This document shows positions 24,737 to 34,652 of a stretch of 64,000 nucleotides of DNA, in pieces. The notes beneath the pieces are model-generated. The model saw only the letters and a program-made list of their open reading frames with translations, ran no database searches and was not told the origin of the DNA. How positions within the stretch are numbered: the stretch's first letter is position 1; each line of letters opens with the position of its first letter. The DNA comes from Corynebacterium tuberculostearicum (GTDB lineage Bacteria; Actinomycetota; Actinomycetes; Mycobacteriales; Mycobacteriaceae): the NCBI RefSeq assembly GCF_016894265.1, contig NZ_CP069791.1, forward strand, positions 2,046,001 through 2,110,000, read 5' to 3'. The position numbers and the translations under genes were made by a program.

Positions 24737-26206
24737 GTGAATTCTGATAACCAACCGCTGCCCGATGACCCCCAAGCGGGCCTGGGCGATAAGTTTGATG
24801 AAAGCTTCGACACCAGCAAGCTGGAGGATGTATCCCCACATCCACCAGGCGATCAGGTAGACCGCTCCGTCATCGCCGGCGAGGTGGTTAAGGCCGCTTC
24901 CCTATGGGCCGTTCGCCTGCTCATCATCTGCGTATTCCTCTACGCCCTCTACCGTTTGCTGGGTAACTTCTGGCAGGGGCTTTTGCCAGTTCTTTTGGCC
25001 CTTATTATCTGCACCGTTCTGGCACCGGTGGCTAAAAAGCTGCGCAATATTGGCCTTCCCGCCGCGTTGGCGGCCGCCGTAACCATTTTGGTTTCTTTCA
25101 CGGCTGTTGGCGGCCTCATTGCTTTTGTTGCCCCAGATTTCATGCGGCAATCCCGGTCGCTGTATCTGCAGACGGTCTCCGGCATCCAAAGCCTGCAGCT
25201 CTGGGCCCAGGGTCCACCGCTCAACCTTGATAGCGATGACATGAGTAGCTACATCGACGAGGCGGCGTCCTGGCTGCAGCAACGTGCCGGCGCCATCGCG
25301 GGCTCGGTCTTTACCGGCATCGGCACCGCCACCTCCATCTTGGTCACGCTCTTCATCGTGTTGGTGCTGACCTTCTTCTTCCTGAAGGACGGCGCTAAGT
25401 TCCTTCCCTGGCTGCGCGATGCCACGGGCAAGCGCGCCGGCTGGCATCTGACGGAGCTGCTTACTCGCGCCTGGAATACGCTGGGCGGCTTCATTCGCGC
25501 GCAGGCAGTGGTTTCGCTTGTCGACGCCGTCTTTATCGGCGTCGGCCTCGCCCTTATCGGTGTTCCGCTGGCCATGGCTTTGGCGATCATCACCTTTATC
25601 GCGGGCTTCATCCCCTTCGTCGGCGCGATCGTGGCCGGCGCCCTCTCCGTCACCATCGCGTTGGTCTCCCTTGGCGTAACCAAGGCTCTTCTCGTCCTCG
25701 GCTTGGTGTTGCTGGTCCAGCAGTTGGAGGGCAATGTCCTCTCGCCCTGGCTGCAGTCCAAGGCCATGGACCTGCACCCGGTCATCGTCTTGGTTTCCGT
25801 CACGGTCGGCTCAGCTCTCTTTGGCCTGATAGGTGGTTTCCTCGCGGTTCCGACGGCCGCCATGTTTGCGGTGGCCTACCGCTACGGACAAGACATGATG
25901 AAGCTACAGTCGGGCGAAAAGACCGCCGCGGATCTGGACTTTTCTACCGTAGCTGGTTATCTCATCGGCCGCTACACCGAAGACCAAGGGCGCTATAAGC
26001 GCGAGGCATGGCTCAAGATGCCGGACTATGCAGCCCCAGAAGGCGCGTTTGCCGACGTCTCCGCGGACGGCGATTCCAATTCCCTCGACGCCGCCCTCAA
26101 TGTGGAATCCACCCCCAAGGAGCATGACAAGCCCGGCATGCGCGCAAACCTGCGCCGCGCCCGCGACGCCTTCGAAGGCCTTTTGAACGGAGATTCGAAA
26201 AAATAA
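24737..26206 (+). CDS. AI-2E family transporter (PerM/TqsA-like permease)
   Basis: A 489-residue membrane protein with the family's eight hydrophobic segments between about residues 55 and 400: a pair at the start (LLIICVFLYALYRLLG, LLPVLLALIICTVLAP), a large soluble part near 140-190, a segment with TFFFLKDGAKF, and the terminal QQLEGNVLSPWLQSKAMDLHPV signature. Family members export small molecules, and some act as sodium/proton antiporters; substrate is unknown here. N-terminal and C-terminal tails are acidic and disordered. The GTG start at 24737 is supported by family alignment more than by a ribosome site. rmuC follows closely. A member of this family lies in the same neighbourhood in M. 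tuberculosis. Confidence 0.9.
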   Translation: MNSDNQPLPDDPQAGLGDKFDESFDTSKLEDVSPHPPGDQVDRSVIAGEVVKAASLWAVRLLIICVFLYALYRLLGNFWQGLLPVLLALIICTVLAPVAKKLRNIGLPAALAAAVTILVSFTAVGGLIAFVAPDFMRQSRSLYLQTVSGIQSLQLWAQGPPLNLDSDDMSSYIDEAASWLQQRAGAIAGSVFTGIGTATSILVTLFIVLVLTFFFLKDGAKFLPWLRDATGKRAGWHLTELLTRAWNTLGGFIRAQAVVSLVDAVFIGVGLALIGVPLAMALAIITFIAGFIPFVGAIVAGALSVTIALVSLGVTKALLVLGLVLLVQQLEGNVLSPWLQSKAMDLHPVIVLVSVTVGSALFGLIGGFLAVPTAAMFAVAYRYGQDMMKLQSGEKTAADLDFSTVAGYLIGRYTEDQGRYKREAWLKMPDYAAPEGAFADVSADGDSNSLDAALNVESTPKEHDKPGMRANLRRARDAFEGLLNGDSKK

Positions 26207-26242
26207 TGGGTCGTGTCGGCCGCGCGTGCCATGCTGGAAGTC

Positions 26243-27313
26243 ATGACTTCCACTTTGCCCGTGCTGCTACTTTTTATCGGCCTCATCCTCGGCGCGGTAA
26301 TGGGCTGGCTGGCCCATTCTTACTCCGCTACGCGCTCCGCGCCGAGCGCCGAGCACCGCGCGCTACAAGACTCGCAGCGCCGCCAAGCCGAACTCCAACC
26401 GCTAGAAAAGGCCATGGACCGCTTGGGATTTCAGCTCCAAGAAATTGAGGAAGACCGCACCGCGCTGCTCGCCTCCCTCTCCAGCCAGGTGCAGGCGGTG
26501 ACCCGCACCTCCTCCCGCCTGACCGAACGCACCGACAAACTAGTAACCGCTTTGCGCTCACCCAATGTGCGTGGCCGTTGGGGCGAGGTGCAATTAGAGC
26601 GCGTGGTGGAGCTAGGCGGTATGACCAAACACGTGGACTTTGATTGCCAGGTCTCCGCCCCATTAGGCGGGCGCATCGTCCGCCCTGACATGCTCATCAA
26701 TTTGGCCGGTGGCCGCCACATCATCGTCGATGCCAAGGTTCCTTTTACCTCTTACCTTGACGCCCTAGAAACCGATGACCCAGAAGAGCACGCCGGCTTC
26801 CTCCGCCGCCACGCGCATTTAATGCGCGGCCACGTCCAAGCACTATCGCAGAAGGACTACATTGAGGCGTTTCAACCAACGCCCGAGTTCGTCATCCCCT
26901 TCGTTCCCGCAGACCCCTTCCTTGATGCCGCGCTATCGGTGGATCCAGAACTTATCGAGTACGCCTTTGAACGCAATGTAGTCATTGCCACCCCCAGCTC
27001 GCTTTTTGCCCTCTTGCGCACGGTGGCCATGGGCTGGCACCAAGAAGATATCTCCGCCAAGGCTAAGGAGGTCCAGCGCTTAGGGCGCGAACTGTATACG
27101 CGCCTGAATACGCTTTCTGATCACTACAGCAAGGTGGGCCATAACCTGGAGAAAGCAGTCGAGGCTTATAATGCCACGCTTTCTTCGCTTGATTCCCGCG
27201 TGGGCGTGACCGCCCGCAAATTGCATGAGATGGATATCCCCGGCCGCACGGATCGCACCCCGCGGGAGCCCTTGCCTATTGATACCTGGCCGCGCGGGAA
27301 TTCGGCACTATAA
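26243..27313 (+). CDS. rmuC: DNA recombination protein RmuC
   Basis: A 356-residue RmuC-family protein thought to limit recombination at inverted repeats; its core belongs to the PD-(D/E)XK nuclease fold. An N-terminal membrane anchor (PVLLLFIGLILGAVMGWLA) is followed by a coiled coil (about residues 35-100) and the RmuC domain with RGRWGEVQLERVVELGGM, IVDAKVPFTSYLDAL and NVVIATPSSLFALLRTVAMG. The start is uncertain: GTG at 26213, ATG at 26231 and ATG at 26243 are all in frame and none has a convincing Shine-Dalgarno; I use the last because it begins right before the anchor. It follows the AI-2E gene with 36 bases between and is probably cotranscribed. Confidence 0.92.
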   Translation: MTSTLPVLLLFIGLILGAVMGWLAHSYSATRSAPSAEHRALQDSQRRQAELQPLEKAMDRLGFQLQEIEEDRTALLASLSSQVQAVTRTSSRLTERTDKLVTALRSPNVRGRWGEVQLERVVELGGMTKHVDFDCQVSAPLGGRIVRPDMLINLAGGRHIIVDAKVPFTSYLDALETDDPEEHAGFLRRHAHLMRGHVQALSQKDYIEAFQPTPEFVIPFVPADPFLDAALSVDPELIEYAFERNVVIATPSSLFALLRTVAMGWHQEDISAKAKEVQRLGRELYTRLNTLSDHYSKVGHNLEKAVEAYNATLSSLDSRVGVTARKLHEMDIPGRTDRTPREPLPIDTWPRGNSAL

Positions 27314-27375
27314 ATCCGCCGCTTTCGTGCGTGGAAATAGCCATGGGCCGGCGGCAACCGGTAGGATCTTCCGAC

Positions 27376-28179
27376 GTGTCACAAGCCAAGCAAAGAAAGT
27401 CCTCCGCCGCCCAAAGCTCCGGTCTCCCCAGCATCACACTGGGCAAGGGCCTTGGGCTGCTCGCGGCACTCTTGCTCACGGGCGCGTTGATTTCCATCCT
27501 GATGGGTTCCATCGGGTGGGCTTACCTCGCGTTCCTTGTCATCGGCTCGCTGCTGGTGGCGCTCATCGTAGAAGAACGCGGCCTCTTCCTCACCGTGGCT
27601 TCTATCCCCATTGTGTATGCCATAACGGTGGGCGTGGCCGGTTTCTTTATCACCAAGGCCAACTTGCCAGACGGCGCATCGGCGTTTTCCAAGACGGCGA
27701 TCGTCACCGCGGCGTTCCCCCTTGTCCAGAGGTTCCTGTGGCTCCTCATTGCCTTCGTGGGTGCGGCAATCATCGCCTGGCTGCGCTGGGCACGCTATCG
27801 CAAGACGGCCAAGCGCACCGCCGAAATGGAAACCGCTTCCCGCCGTGCCGACGCCGAACAAGACCGACGCAACCGCGAGGAACGCCTATCGGTTGCAGAC
27901 TTGATGGCGCGCGATAAGCCGGCAAAGAACTCCAAGCAGTCTCAAGCCGCACCGCAGCGCGCCCGCGCCTCGCACACGTTAAAGAAGTCACGCCCCGCGC
28001 CCAAGGATCGCCTGCGTGGGCGCGACCGTGAAGAGCGCCGCCGAATGCAACAAGAGGAACGCGACAATCCGCTGCGCCCGGATCCAGCCCGGCGCGCTGG
28101 CGATTCCGTCCCGGCGTCTCAGCAGGAGAAGGAACAGCCTAAGCAAGGCTGGGACGATAACCTCTACGACGAGGATTAA
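27376..28179 (+). CDS. DUF6542 domain membrane protein
   Basis: A 267-residue protein with four hydrophobic segments in the first 150 residues (GLGLLAALLLTGALISILMG and three more), matching the actinobacterial DUF6542 membrane domain, and a long basic and acidic C-terminal half that is probably disordered and cytoplasmic (RDREERRRMQQEERD). The start is GTG at 27376, with AGGAT about ten bases before; the longer frame begins inside the rmuC leader region and has no site. A member of this family lies beside ispH and ychF in other actinobacteria. Function is unknown. The gene ends at a strong terminator shared with ispH. Confidence 0.8.
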   Translation: MSQAKQRKSSAAQSSGLPSITLGKGLGLLAALLLTGALISILMGSIGWAYLAFLVIGSLLVALIVEERGLFLTVASIPIVYAITVGVAGFFITKANLPDGASAFSKTAIVTAAFPLVQRFLWLLIAFVGAAIIAWLRWARYRKTAKRTAEMETASRRADAEQDRRNREERLSVADLMARDKPAKNSKQSQAAPQRARASHTLKKSRPAPKDRLRGRDREERRRMQQEERDNPLRPDPARRAGDSVPASQQEKEQPKQGWDDNLYDED

Positions 28180-28184
28180 AGCAA

Positions 28185-28214
28185 AAAGAAAGGCCCGTTT
28201 CCGGGCCTTTCTTT
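28185..28214. terminator. Bidirectional terminator between DUF6542 gene and ispH
   Basis: AAAGAAAGGCCCG and CGGGCCTTTCTTT form a perfect 13-pair stem with a four-base loop, with A-rich and T-rich flanks. It serves both convergent genes. Confidence 0.92.
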
Positions 28215-28244
28215 CGTTTTCACCGCCGTATAGGCGAACGCTAC

Positions 28245-29195
28245 TTAGGTGCGTGCTGGGCGCAGGTCGCGCGGCAGGGCGAAGGTAATCGTCTCGGTAG
28301 AGGTAGTTACCTGCTCTACGTCGCTATAACCGCGCTCGTCTAGGAACTCCAGTACTTCGCGTACCAGCAACTCAGGTACCGAAGCACCGCAGGTTACGCC
28401 GACGGTCTGGACGCCTTCCAGCCAGGCTTCGTCGATTTCCTTGGCAAAATCCACGAGGTGGGAAGCCTTGGCGCCTGCCTCCAGCGCCACCTCAACCAAG
28501 CGCACCGAGTTGGAGGAGTTCTTAGAGCCCACCACAATCATCAGGTCGCACTGTGGCGCAATGGCCTTGACGGATTCTTGGCGGTTTTGGGTGGCGTAGC
28601 AAATATCGTCTGAAGGCGGGTTCTCCAGGTGTGGGAAGCGCTCGCGCAGCTTATTGACAATGGTGATGGTCTCATCCACCGATAGCGTGGTCTGGGACAG
28701 CCAAATAAGCTTCTCATCCTGCAAGAAATCTGGCAACTTGGCGACGCCCTCGACACCGTCCACGAGGTGGGTGACCTCAGGTGCTTCGCCGGCAGTGCCT
28801 TCTACTTCTTCGTGGCCTTCGTGGCCAACCAAGAGGATGTGGTAGCCATCGCGCTGGAAGCGCTGGGCTTCCTTATGCACCTTGGTTACCAATGGGCAGG
28901 TGGCATCCAAAGTAAGCTGCTTGCGCTGCGTTGCCTCTGCGCGCACGGCAGGGGAAATACCGTGGGCGGAGAAGACTAGGTGGGCGCCTTCTGGTGCCTC
29001 AGAGGCCTCGTCGACGAAGATGACGCCGCGGTCTGCCAGAGATTCTACGACGTAACGGTTGTGCACGATTTGTTTGCGTACATAAATGGGCGCGCCGTAC
29101 TTTTCCAGCGCCTTTTCTACGGTCTCGACCGCGCGGTCCACGCCTGCGCAGTATCCGCGCGGGGCCGCGAGGAGAACATTTTTACCATCAGTCAT
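28245..29195 (-). CDS. ispH: 4-hydroxy-3-methylbut-2-enyl diphosphate reductase
   Basis: Last enzyme of the MEP isoprenoid pathway, making IPP and DMAPP with a [4Fe-4S] cluster. The three cluster cysteines are C16 ([10 protein letters not shown]), C100 ([11 protein letters not shown]) and C199 ([11 protein letters not shown]), and the diphosphate-binding segment [11 protein letters not shown] is present. Length (316 residues) is typical. The start is ATG at 29195. It is divergent from xseA with 141 bases between and ends at a shared terminator. Isoprenoid supply here also concerns uppS at 43.5 kb. Confidence 0.98.
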   Translation of the reverse strand: MTDGKNVLLAAPRGYCAGVDRAVETVEKALEKYGAPIYVRKQIVHNRYVVESLADRGVIFVDEASEAPEGAHLVFSAHGISPAVRAEATQRKQLTLDATCPLVTKVHKEAQRFQRDGYHILLVGHEGHEEVEGTAGEAPEVTHLVDGVEGVAKLPDFLQDEKLIWLSQTTLSVDETITIVNKLRERFPHLENPPSDDICYATQNRQESVKAIAPQCDLMIVVGSKNSSNSVRLVEVALEAGAKASHLVDFAKEIDEAWLEGVQTVGVTCGASVPELLVREVLEFLDERGYSDVEQVTTSTETITFALPRDLRPART

Positions 29196-29336
29196 GGCTC
29201 CCAGAGTATCGAAACACTACGCAAAACAATAGTGGGGCCTAACGTCACCTTTCTGGCTACCCCGAGCGGGACAATCAACTGCGCTGGCCCCTAAACTAGA
29301 CGGAAGAACACGGCAGACTGAAGAAAGGGAGGCTGT

Positions 29337-30578
29337 GTGAATCAACCGGCAAATACACCGGATACTCCCTGGCCCGTTGGCAAGGTCAATGACCAAGTCA
29401 AGGGCTGGATCGAGCGCCTGGGTTACCTGTGGGTAGAGGGTCAGTTGACCCAAATTAACTTCAAGCCCACCTGGAAGCTGTCCTACCTCACGCTGCGTGA
29501 CGTACAGCAGGAAAAGTCCGTGCAGTTAACCTGCCCATCATCGATGCTGCAGTCATTATCGGCGCCACTAAAAGACGGCGACCGCGTCATTGTCCATGGC
29601 AAGCCAGCCTTTTACGCGGGACGCGGTTCCTTTTCGCTGTGGACCACCGAAATTCGTCATGTAGGCATTGGCGATCTGCTTGCTCGCATTGAAAAGCTGC
29701 GCCAACAGCTGGCTACTGAAGGCCTTTTCGATCCCGCACGCAAGCGGCCCCTCCCCTACCTGCCACACAAAATTGGGCTGATTACCGGCCGCGGCTCGGC
29801 TGCAGAGCGGGATGTGATGGCGGTAGCCCATGACCGCTGGCCAGCGGTGCAGTTCCGCGTCCTCAATACCGCGGTCCAGGGTGCGAATACCGTGCCTGAG
29901 GTTATTGATGCGCTCCAGCAGCTTGATGCGGATCCTGAAGTCGACGTCATCATCATCGCCCGTGGCGGCGGCTCCGTGGAAGATCTGCTGCCTTTCTCGG
30001 AAGAAGCACTGCAACGCGCAGTGGCTGCGGCCGGCACCCCGGTAGTCTCTGCCATTGGCCATGAGCCGGACAGCCCGGTGCTCGATAACGTCGCCGACCT
30101 GCGCGCTGCGACGCCTACCGACGCCGCCAAGCGCGTCGTGCCCTCTGTGACAGAGGAGCGCGCCATCGTCGCAGAGGCTCGCTCTCGCATGGCGGCCGCG
30201 CTGCGCGGCTGGGTGGAAAGGGAACGGCGCGGCCTCGACAATATTCGTTCCCGGCCTGTCATGGCGGACCCAATGACCCCTATCCGTGCGCGCCGCGAAG
30301 AGGTAGAGCGCACCCGCGCCACCATGCGGCGAGAAATTGAAGTCATGGTGGAGCGAGAAACCCGCCACGTGGAATCGCTGCGCGCCCGCGTTTCGGCCTT
30401 GGGTCCGTCGGCGACTCTCGCCCGCGGGTACTCCATCGTCCAGGTAGTGCCCAAGGACGGCTCCGGGCCCGAGGTCGTCACCTCTTATAAGCAATCCCCA
30501 CCCGGCGCACAGTTGCGCATTCGCGTAGGCGATGGATCTATTACCGCAGTTTCTATGGCCTCCCAGGCCGCCGATTAA
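29337..30578 (+). CDS. xseA: Exodeoxyribonuclease VII large subunit
   Basis: Large subunit of exonuclease VII, which degrades single-stranded DNA to oligonucleotides. The 413-residue protein has an N-terminal OB fold (residues about 10-105), the catalytic region with [34 protein letters not shown] and [20 protein letters not shown], and a long coiled coil (about 270-360) that in the family binds XseB. The start is GTG at 29337, with AAGGGAGG just upstream. xseB follows after 21 bases, giving the usual xseA-xseB order. Confidence 0.97.
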   Translation: MNQPANTPDTPWPVGKVNDQVKGWIERLGYLWVEGQLTQINFKPTWKLSYLTLRDVQQEKSVQLTCPSSMLQSLSAPLKDGDRVIVHGKPAFYAGRGSFSLWTTEIRHVGIGDLLARIEKLRQQLATEGLFDPARKRPLPYLPHKIGLITGRGSAAERDVMAVAHDRWPAVQFRVLNTAVQGANTVPEVIDALQQLDADPEVDVIIIARGGGSVEDLLPFSEEALQRAVAAAGTPVVSAIGHEPDSPVLDNVADLRAATPTDAAKRVVPSVTEERAIVAEARSRMAAALRGWVERERRGLDNIRSRPVMADPMTPIRARREEVERTRATMRREIEVMVERETRHVESLRARVSALGPSATLARGYSIVQVVPKDGSGPEVVTSYKQSPPGAQLRIRVGDGSITAVSMASQAAD

Positions 30579-30599
30579 TCACCAGACGAGGAGAAAATC

Positions 30600-30869
30600 A
30601 TGTCCGAGGACACCATTGGTACCGGCCAGCCAGGCCAGGATGCTTTTACCCCAGTAGAAGAATTGAGCTATGAGCAAGCTCGCGATGAACTCATTGAAAC
30701 CGTCAAGATTCTCGAGCTCGGACAAATGGGCTTGGATGAGTCGCTGAAATACTGGGAGCGCGGGGAGGCGCTTGCCCGTGCGTGCGAGGCGCACCTCGAC
30801 GGCGCGGCGAAGCGTGTGGAAGACGCGCTCGATCGGGCCGAGGACGCAGACGCTGAAGGAGACGAGTAG
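30600..30869 (+). CDS. xseB: Exodeoxyribonuclease VII small subunit
   Basis: Small helical subunit that coats the XseA coiled coil. The 89-residue protein has the conserved core [18 protein letters not shown] and [16 protein letters not shown], with an acidic C-terminus. The ATG is preceded by GAGGAG. Its stop TAG overlaps the GTG of the next gene by one base, so an unrecognised third protein is coupled to the exonuclease genes. Confidence 0.96.
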   Translation: MSEDTIGTGQPGQDAFTPVEELSYEQARDELIETVKILELGQMGLDESLKYWERGEALARACEAHLDGAAKRVEDALDRAEDADAEGDE

Positions 30870-31237
30870 TGCAGATTTATGGGTATCCAGGCGAGCGCGT
30901 GGACTTTGTATCGAAATCCGCGGCCGCCGGTTCCATCATGGCGGGAGACTCCCGAGAATTCGTAGAAGAATTCTTCGGCCCTGCGCACACCCGCGACGAT
31001 AATGAGGTGAGCTACTTCTCCCAATCTGTGGTGCTGCGCTTTACGGACGACAAAGTACGCGAGATTGCCATTTATCCGCAGCGCTCGCAGCGCGAGCGCA
31101 TCGATGTCTTTGCAGGAAAAACACGCCTCAGCGGCCTAGATTCGCAGGCCCTAGCTGAAGTTATCGCCCAAGCCGGCGACGGTCTTAGCGCCACCGCCGC
31201 GGAAGAAGGCTTGGGCGAGGTTATTTTTCGGCTATAG
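30869..31237 (+). CDS. Unrecognised protein coupled to xseB
   Basis: A 122-residue soluble protein that I do not recognise. It starts at GTG 30869-30871, sharing one base with the xseB stop, and no separate ribosome site is needed if translation is coupled. The sequence is mixed alpha/beta: MQIYGYPGERVDF, then a repeat-like strand-turn pattern VVLRFTDDKVREIAIYPQ, and a C-terminal helix. No signal peptide or cysteines. Its last 17 bases overlap the end of the DUF4245 gene on the other strand. Coupling suggests a link with DNA repair, but that is only inferred from position. Confidence 0.7.
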   Translation: MQIYGYPGERVDFVSKSAAAGSIMAGDSREFVEEFFGPAHTRDDNEVSYFSQSVVLRFTDDKVREIAIYPQRSQRERIDVFAGKTRLSGLDSQALAEVIAQAGDGLSATAAEEGLGEVIFRL

Positions 31238-31790
31238 GTGCGGCGTCGATAAACGCAGCGGTAGCAGCCTCAAAGTCACTGTCGTCCGCGGCGCCGGAGA
31301 TGATGAGACGGGCATCGCCCAAATCCGTAACCCACAGGCGGCGCACGGAATCATCGTCGCTTTCTAGCACCCGCACTTGGTGGCCCTTGACCTCGCGGGC
31401 GGATTCAATGCCGCGGTAGTTGGCATCGTACGCCTCGCCTGCCTTATCGGCCGCGACCTGCGTTTGTGTAGACTCCACAAACCCTTGGTCAGCGGTCACC
31501 CAGCTGACCACGGTGGCATTCTCGCCGCCCATATCTACGCGGCGGGCAGCATTGGCCTCCCAGCCCTCCGGCATTTCGGGATTGCGAATAGCACCGACCC
31601 CTGCGCGAGCCTGGGTGTCTAGGAAGGTTTGTTCATCCACTTCCTGCACCGCTCCCTGCTGGGTTTCGGAGTTAATTGAGCACAGGCCGGTCGCTCCCAC
31701 GGCGAGCAGCATCATAATCACCACGACGGCGAGGGACAGGGAAATATCCTTCGCGCCTTCAAAAATCTTTGGTCTTTCTTCTGCAGCCAC
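31221..31790 (-). CDS. DUF4245 domain membrane-anchored protein
   Basis: A 189-residue protein with a short cytoplasmic start, one membrane segment (SLAVVVIMMLLAVGATGLC) and an extracytoplasmic DUF4245 domain (NPEMPEGWEANAARR through LIISGAADDSDFEAA). The family is actinobacterial and of unknown role. I start at GTG 31788-31790, since the longer frame begins in an AT-rich leader and has no site. It is divergent from glpX with 188 bases between, the same neighbour arrangement as in M. tuberculosis, and converges on the xseB-coupled gene with a 17-base overlap. Confidence 0.85.
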   Translation of the reverse strand: MAAEERPKIFEGAKDISLSLAVVVIMMLLAVGATGLCSINSETQQGAVQEVDEQTFLDTQARAGVGAIRNPEMPEGWEANAARRVDMGGENATVVSWVTADQGFVESTQTQVAADKAGEAYDANYRGIESAREVKGHQVRVLESDDDSVRRLWVTDLGDARLIISGAADDSDFEAATAAFIDAAPIAEK

Positions 31791-31978
31791 GCGCCTTAGT
31801 ATCGCACGGCCTGCTTTCAAAAAGCCACACGGCCCCTTTTGCTCCGAAAGATCTGTCAATCCCCCACAAATGGGGCGCAAAATCGAACCCATTAGAGCAA
31901 AAAAGTGCGAGAATGGAAAGGTAGAGCATCAAGGGGAACACCCCTCGATGAGAAAACTATGGAAGGCAACCACTACAC

Positions 31979-32992
31979 ATGTCCGAAAATACGTCTTATC
32001 TTCCTGACCGCAACCTGGCAATGGAACTGGTTCGTGTCACCGAGGCAGCAGCACTCGCTTCCGGCCGTTGGGTAGGCCGCGGCCAGAAGAATGAGGGCGA
32101 TGGCGCGGCGGTCGACGCCATGCGCAAGCTCATCAATTCCGTAGCGATGAACGGCGTCGTTGTCATTGGTGAGGGCGAAAAGGATGAGGCCCCCATGCTC
32201 TTTAACGGCGAAGAGGTAGGCACCGGCGAGGGTGCCGCCATGGATATCGCCGTAGACCCGGTCGACGGTACCCGCTTGATGGCGGAAGGCCGCCCCAACG
32301 CCATTTCTGTCATTGCGGCTGCCGAACGCGGGACCATGTATGACCCTTCCGCAGTCTTCTACATGGAAAAGATTGCCGTTGGCCCCGAGGCAGTTGGCGC
32401 TATCGATATCAACGAGTCCGTGGAATGGAATATCCAGTCCGTGGCAAAGGCGAAGAATATTCGCCCCTCCGATCTGACGGTGGTGGTCCTTGACCGTCCT
32501 CGTCACGAACAGCTCATCTCTGAAATTCGCGCCGCAGGCGCCAAGGTGCGCCTCATCATGGATGGTGACGTGGCTGGCGCCATCGCCACCTGCCAGGATT
32601 CGAACTCCATCGACATGATGATGGGCATCGGCGGCACCCCAGAGGGCATCATCACCGCCTGCGCTATGCGCTGCATGGGCGGCGAAATCCAAGGCAAGCT
32701 GTGGCCGAAGGATGAAGAGGAAGCAGAAAAGGCCCGCGCCGCCGGCCACGATTTGGACCGCGTTCTCACCACTACTGATCTGGTCTCCTCTGAGAACTGC
32801 TACTTCGCCGCCACCGGCGTGACCAATGGTGACATGTTGCGTGGTGTTTCCTACCGTAATTCCGGTGCTACGACCCGCTCGCTGGTTATGCGCTCCAAGT
32901 CCGGCACCATCCGCTACATCGACTCCATCCACAAGCTGTCCAAGCTGCAGGAGTATTCCGTCGTGGACTACAACACGCCAACCAAGAAGTAG
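31979..32992 (+). CDS. glpX: Fructose-1,6-bisphosphatase class II
   Basis: Gluconeogenic enzyme that hydrolyses fructose 1,6-bisphosphate. The 337-residue protein carries the metal-binding motifs [11 protein letters not shown] and [12 protein letters not shown], and [12 protein letters not shown] and [16 protein letters not shown] of the GlpX family. Corynebacteria use this as their only known FBPase. The ATG is preceded by GGAAGGCAACCACTACAC. fumC follows on the same strand with 85 bases between; a weak hairpin with CCCTTCTTTT lies directly after the stop. Confidence 0.97.
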   Translation: MSENTSYLPDRNLAMELVRVTEAAALASGRWVGRGQKNEGDGAAVDAMRKLINSVAMNGVVVIGEGEKDEAPMLFNGEEVGTGEGAAMDIAVDPVDGTRLMAEGRPNAISVIAAAERGTMYDPSAVFYMEKIAVGPEAVGAIDINESVEWNIQSVAKAKNIRPSDLTVVVLDRPRHEQLISEIRAAGAKVRLIMDGDVAGAIATCQDSNSIDMMMGIGGTPEGIITACAMRCMGGEIQGKLWPKDEEEAEKARAAGHDLDRVLTTTDLVSSENCYFAATGVTNGDMLRGVSYRNSGATTRSLVMRSKSGTIRYIDSIHKLSKLQEYSVVDYNTPTKK

Positions 32993-33077
32993 GGTTCACC
33001 CCCGAAGGCGGCCCTTCTTTTAGATCTCCGCCATACTGGAAAGCACACACTACCCAATTAACTGAGGTGATCTTCAC

Positions 33078-34478
33078 ATGACTGAATACCGCATTGAACA
33101 TGACACCATGGGCGAAGTTAAGGTTCCTGCAGATGCCCTGTGGCGTGCACAAACCCAGCGCGCAGTGGACAACTTCCCGATTTCCGGCCGTGGCCTGGAA
33201 AATGCACAGATTCGCGCCCTTGGCCTGCTCAAGGCAGCCTGCGCTCAGGCAAATAAGGCTTCCGGCAAGCTGGATGCGGATAAGGCCGATGCCATCATTG
33301 CTGCCGCCACTGAAATCGCCGAGGGCAAGCATAACGACGCCTTCCCAATCGACGTATTCCAGACCGGTTCCGGCACCTCGTCCAATATGAATACCAATGA
33401 GGTTATCGCCTCCTTGGCACATAACAATGGCGTGGAAATTCACCCGAATGACCACGTGAACATGGGCCAGTCCTCTAATGACACCTTCCCCACCGCTACG
33501 CACGTGGCTGCTACGGAAGCTGCCGTTAATGACCTCATCCCGGGTCTGAAGGTCCTCCACGAATCCTTGACCAAGAAGGCCAAGGAATTCGCCGATGTGG
33601 TCAAGGCCGGCCGCACCCACCTGATGGATGCCACCCCGGTTACCCTGGGCCAGGAATTCGGCGGCTACGCCCGCCAGATCGAGCTGGGCATTGAACGCAT
33701 TGAGGCCACCCTGCCACGCTTGGGCGAGCTGGCCATCGGCGGCACCGCCACCGGTACCGGCCTGAACACCTCCGCAGACTTTGGTGCCAAGGTCACCGAA
33801 GAGCTGAAGAAGCTCACCGGCGTGAAGGAACTGAAGGAAGCAGAAAATCACTTCGAGGCCCAGGCAGCCCGCGATGGCTTGGTGGAGTTCTCCGGCGCCA
33901 TGCGCTCGATTGCTGTATCCCTCAATAAGATTGCCAATGACCTGCGCATGATGGGCTCCGGCCCGCTGACTGGTCTGGCCGAGATTCACCTGAAGGACCT
34001 GCAGCCGGGTTCCTCCATCATGCCGGGTAAGGTCAACCCGGTTATCCCTGAGGCCGTCACCATGGTGGCGGGCCAGGTGGTGGGCAACGACGCAGCCGTA
34101 GCCTTCGGCGGCGCCCAGGGCCACTTCGAGCTCAACGTCTTCATCCCGATGATGGCGCGCAACGTACTCGAGTCCGCTCGCCTGCTGGCTAATGCTTCCC
34201 GCGTCTTCGCCGATAAGTGCATCGATCACATCGAGGCCAACGAGGAGCGCATGAAGCACTTTGCGGAGTCGTCCACCTCCATCGTGACCCCGCTCAACTC
34301 TGCCATCGGCTACGAGAACGCAGCTAAGGCAGCAAAGCACGCCCTGCACGAGAAGATCACCGTCCGTCAGGCCGTTATTGACTTGGGCTTCGTCGACGGC
34401 GAAAACCTCACCGAGGAAGAGCTGGATAAGCGCCTCAACGTGCTGAGCATGACTAACCGCGACCGCGATAACTTCTAA
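33078..34478 (+). CDS. fumC: Fumarate hydratase class II
   Basis: TCA-cycle enzyme that converts fumarate and malate; iron-independent homotetramer. The 466-residue protein has the lyase signature [11 protein letters not shown], the substrate motifs [13 protein letters not shown] and [16 protein letters not shown], and [14 protein letters not shown]. The ATG is preceded by TGAGGTGATC. It ends in a GC-rich terminator. Gene order glpX-fumC matches the actinobacterial backbone. Confidence 0.98.
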   Translation: MTEYRIEHDTMGEVKVPADALWRAQTQRAVDNFPISGRGLENAQIRALGLLKAACAQANKASGKLDADKADAIIAAATEIAEGKHNDAFPIDVFQTGSGTSSNMNTNEVIASLAHNNGVEIHPNDHVNMGQSSNDTFPTATHVAATEAAVNDLIPGLKVLHESLTKKAKEFADVVKAGRTHLMDATPVTLGQEFGGYARQIELGIERIEATLPRLGELAIGGTATGTGLNTSADFGAKVTEELKKLTGVKELKEAENHFEAQAARDGLVEFSGAMRSIAVSLNKIANDLRMMGSGPLTGLAEIHLKDLQPGSSIMPGKVNPVIPEAVTMVAGQVVGNDAAVAFGGAQGHFELNVFIPMMARNVLESARLLANASRVFADKCIDHIEANEERMKHFAESSTSIVTPLNSAIGYENAAKAAKHALHEKITVRQAVIDLGFVDGENLTEEELDKRLNVLSMTNRDRDNF

Positions 34479-34497
34479 GTACTCGCCGCACCGCCAC

Positions 34498-34524
34498 CCC
34501 CGCCCGGGCAGGACTCGGGCGGGG
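34498..34524 (+). terminator. Terminator after fumC
   Basis: CCCCGCCCG and CGGGCGGGG form a nine-pair stem with a nine-base loop, followed by TTT. Confidence 0.85.
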
Positions 34525-34608
34525 TTTCGCATGCCTGGGGTAAGGGGGCGTCGGCAAGCGCTATGGCATAGCACACATTAGAGGAAACGCACCTCTAAAA
34601 TCACCACT

Positions 34609-34642
34609 TTTGCACTTGGTGCAAGTTTGCACCGAGTGTAAA
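34609..34642. promoter_or_regulatory. Double palindromic operator of the TetR/MFS pair
   Basis: TTTGCACTTGGTGCAA and TTTGCACCGAGTGTAAA are imperfect inverted copies of each other separated by one base, and the left half contains its own palindrome TTGCAC-TTG-GTGCAA. The site ends 10 bases before the GTG of the TetR gene. It fits an autoregulated TetR operator that may bind two dimers. Confidence 0.75.
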
Positions 34643-34652
34643 GTTGCATGGC

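Noticed and set aside
32886-34574. 562-residue minus-strand open frame
   Set aside because: Shadow of fumC; fumC has full family signatures.
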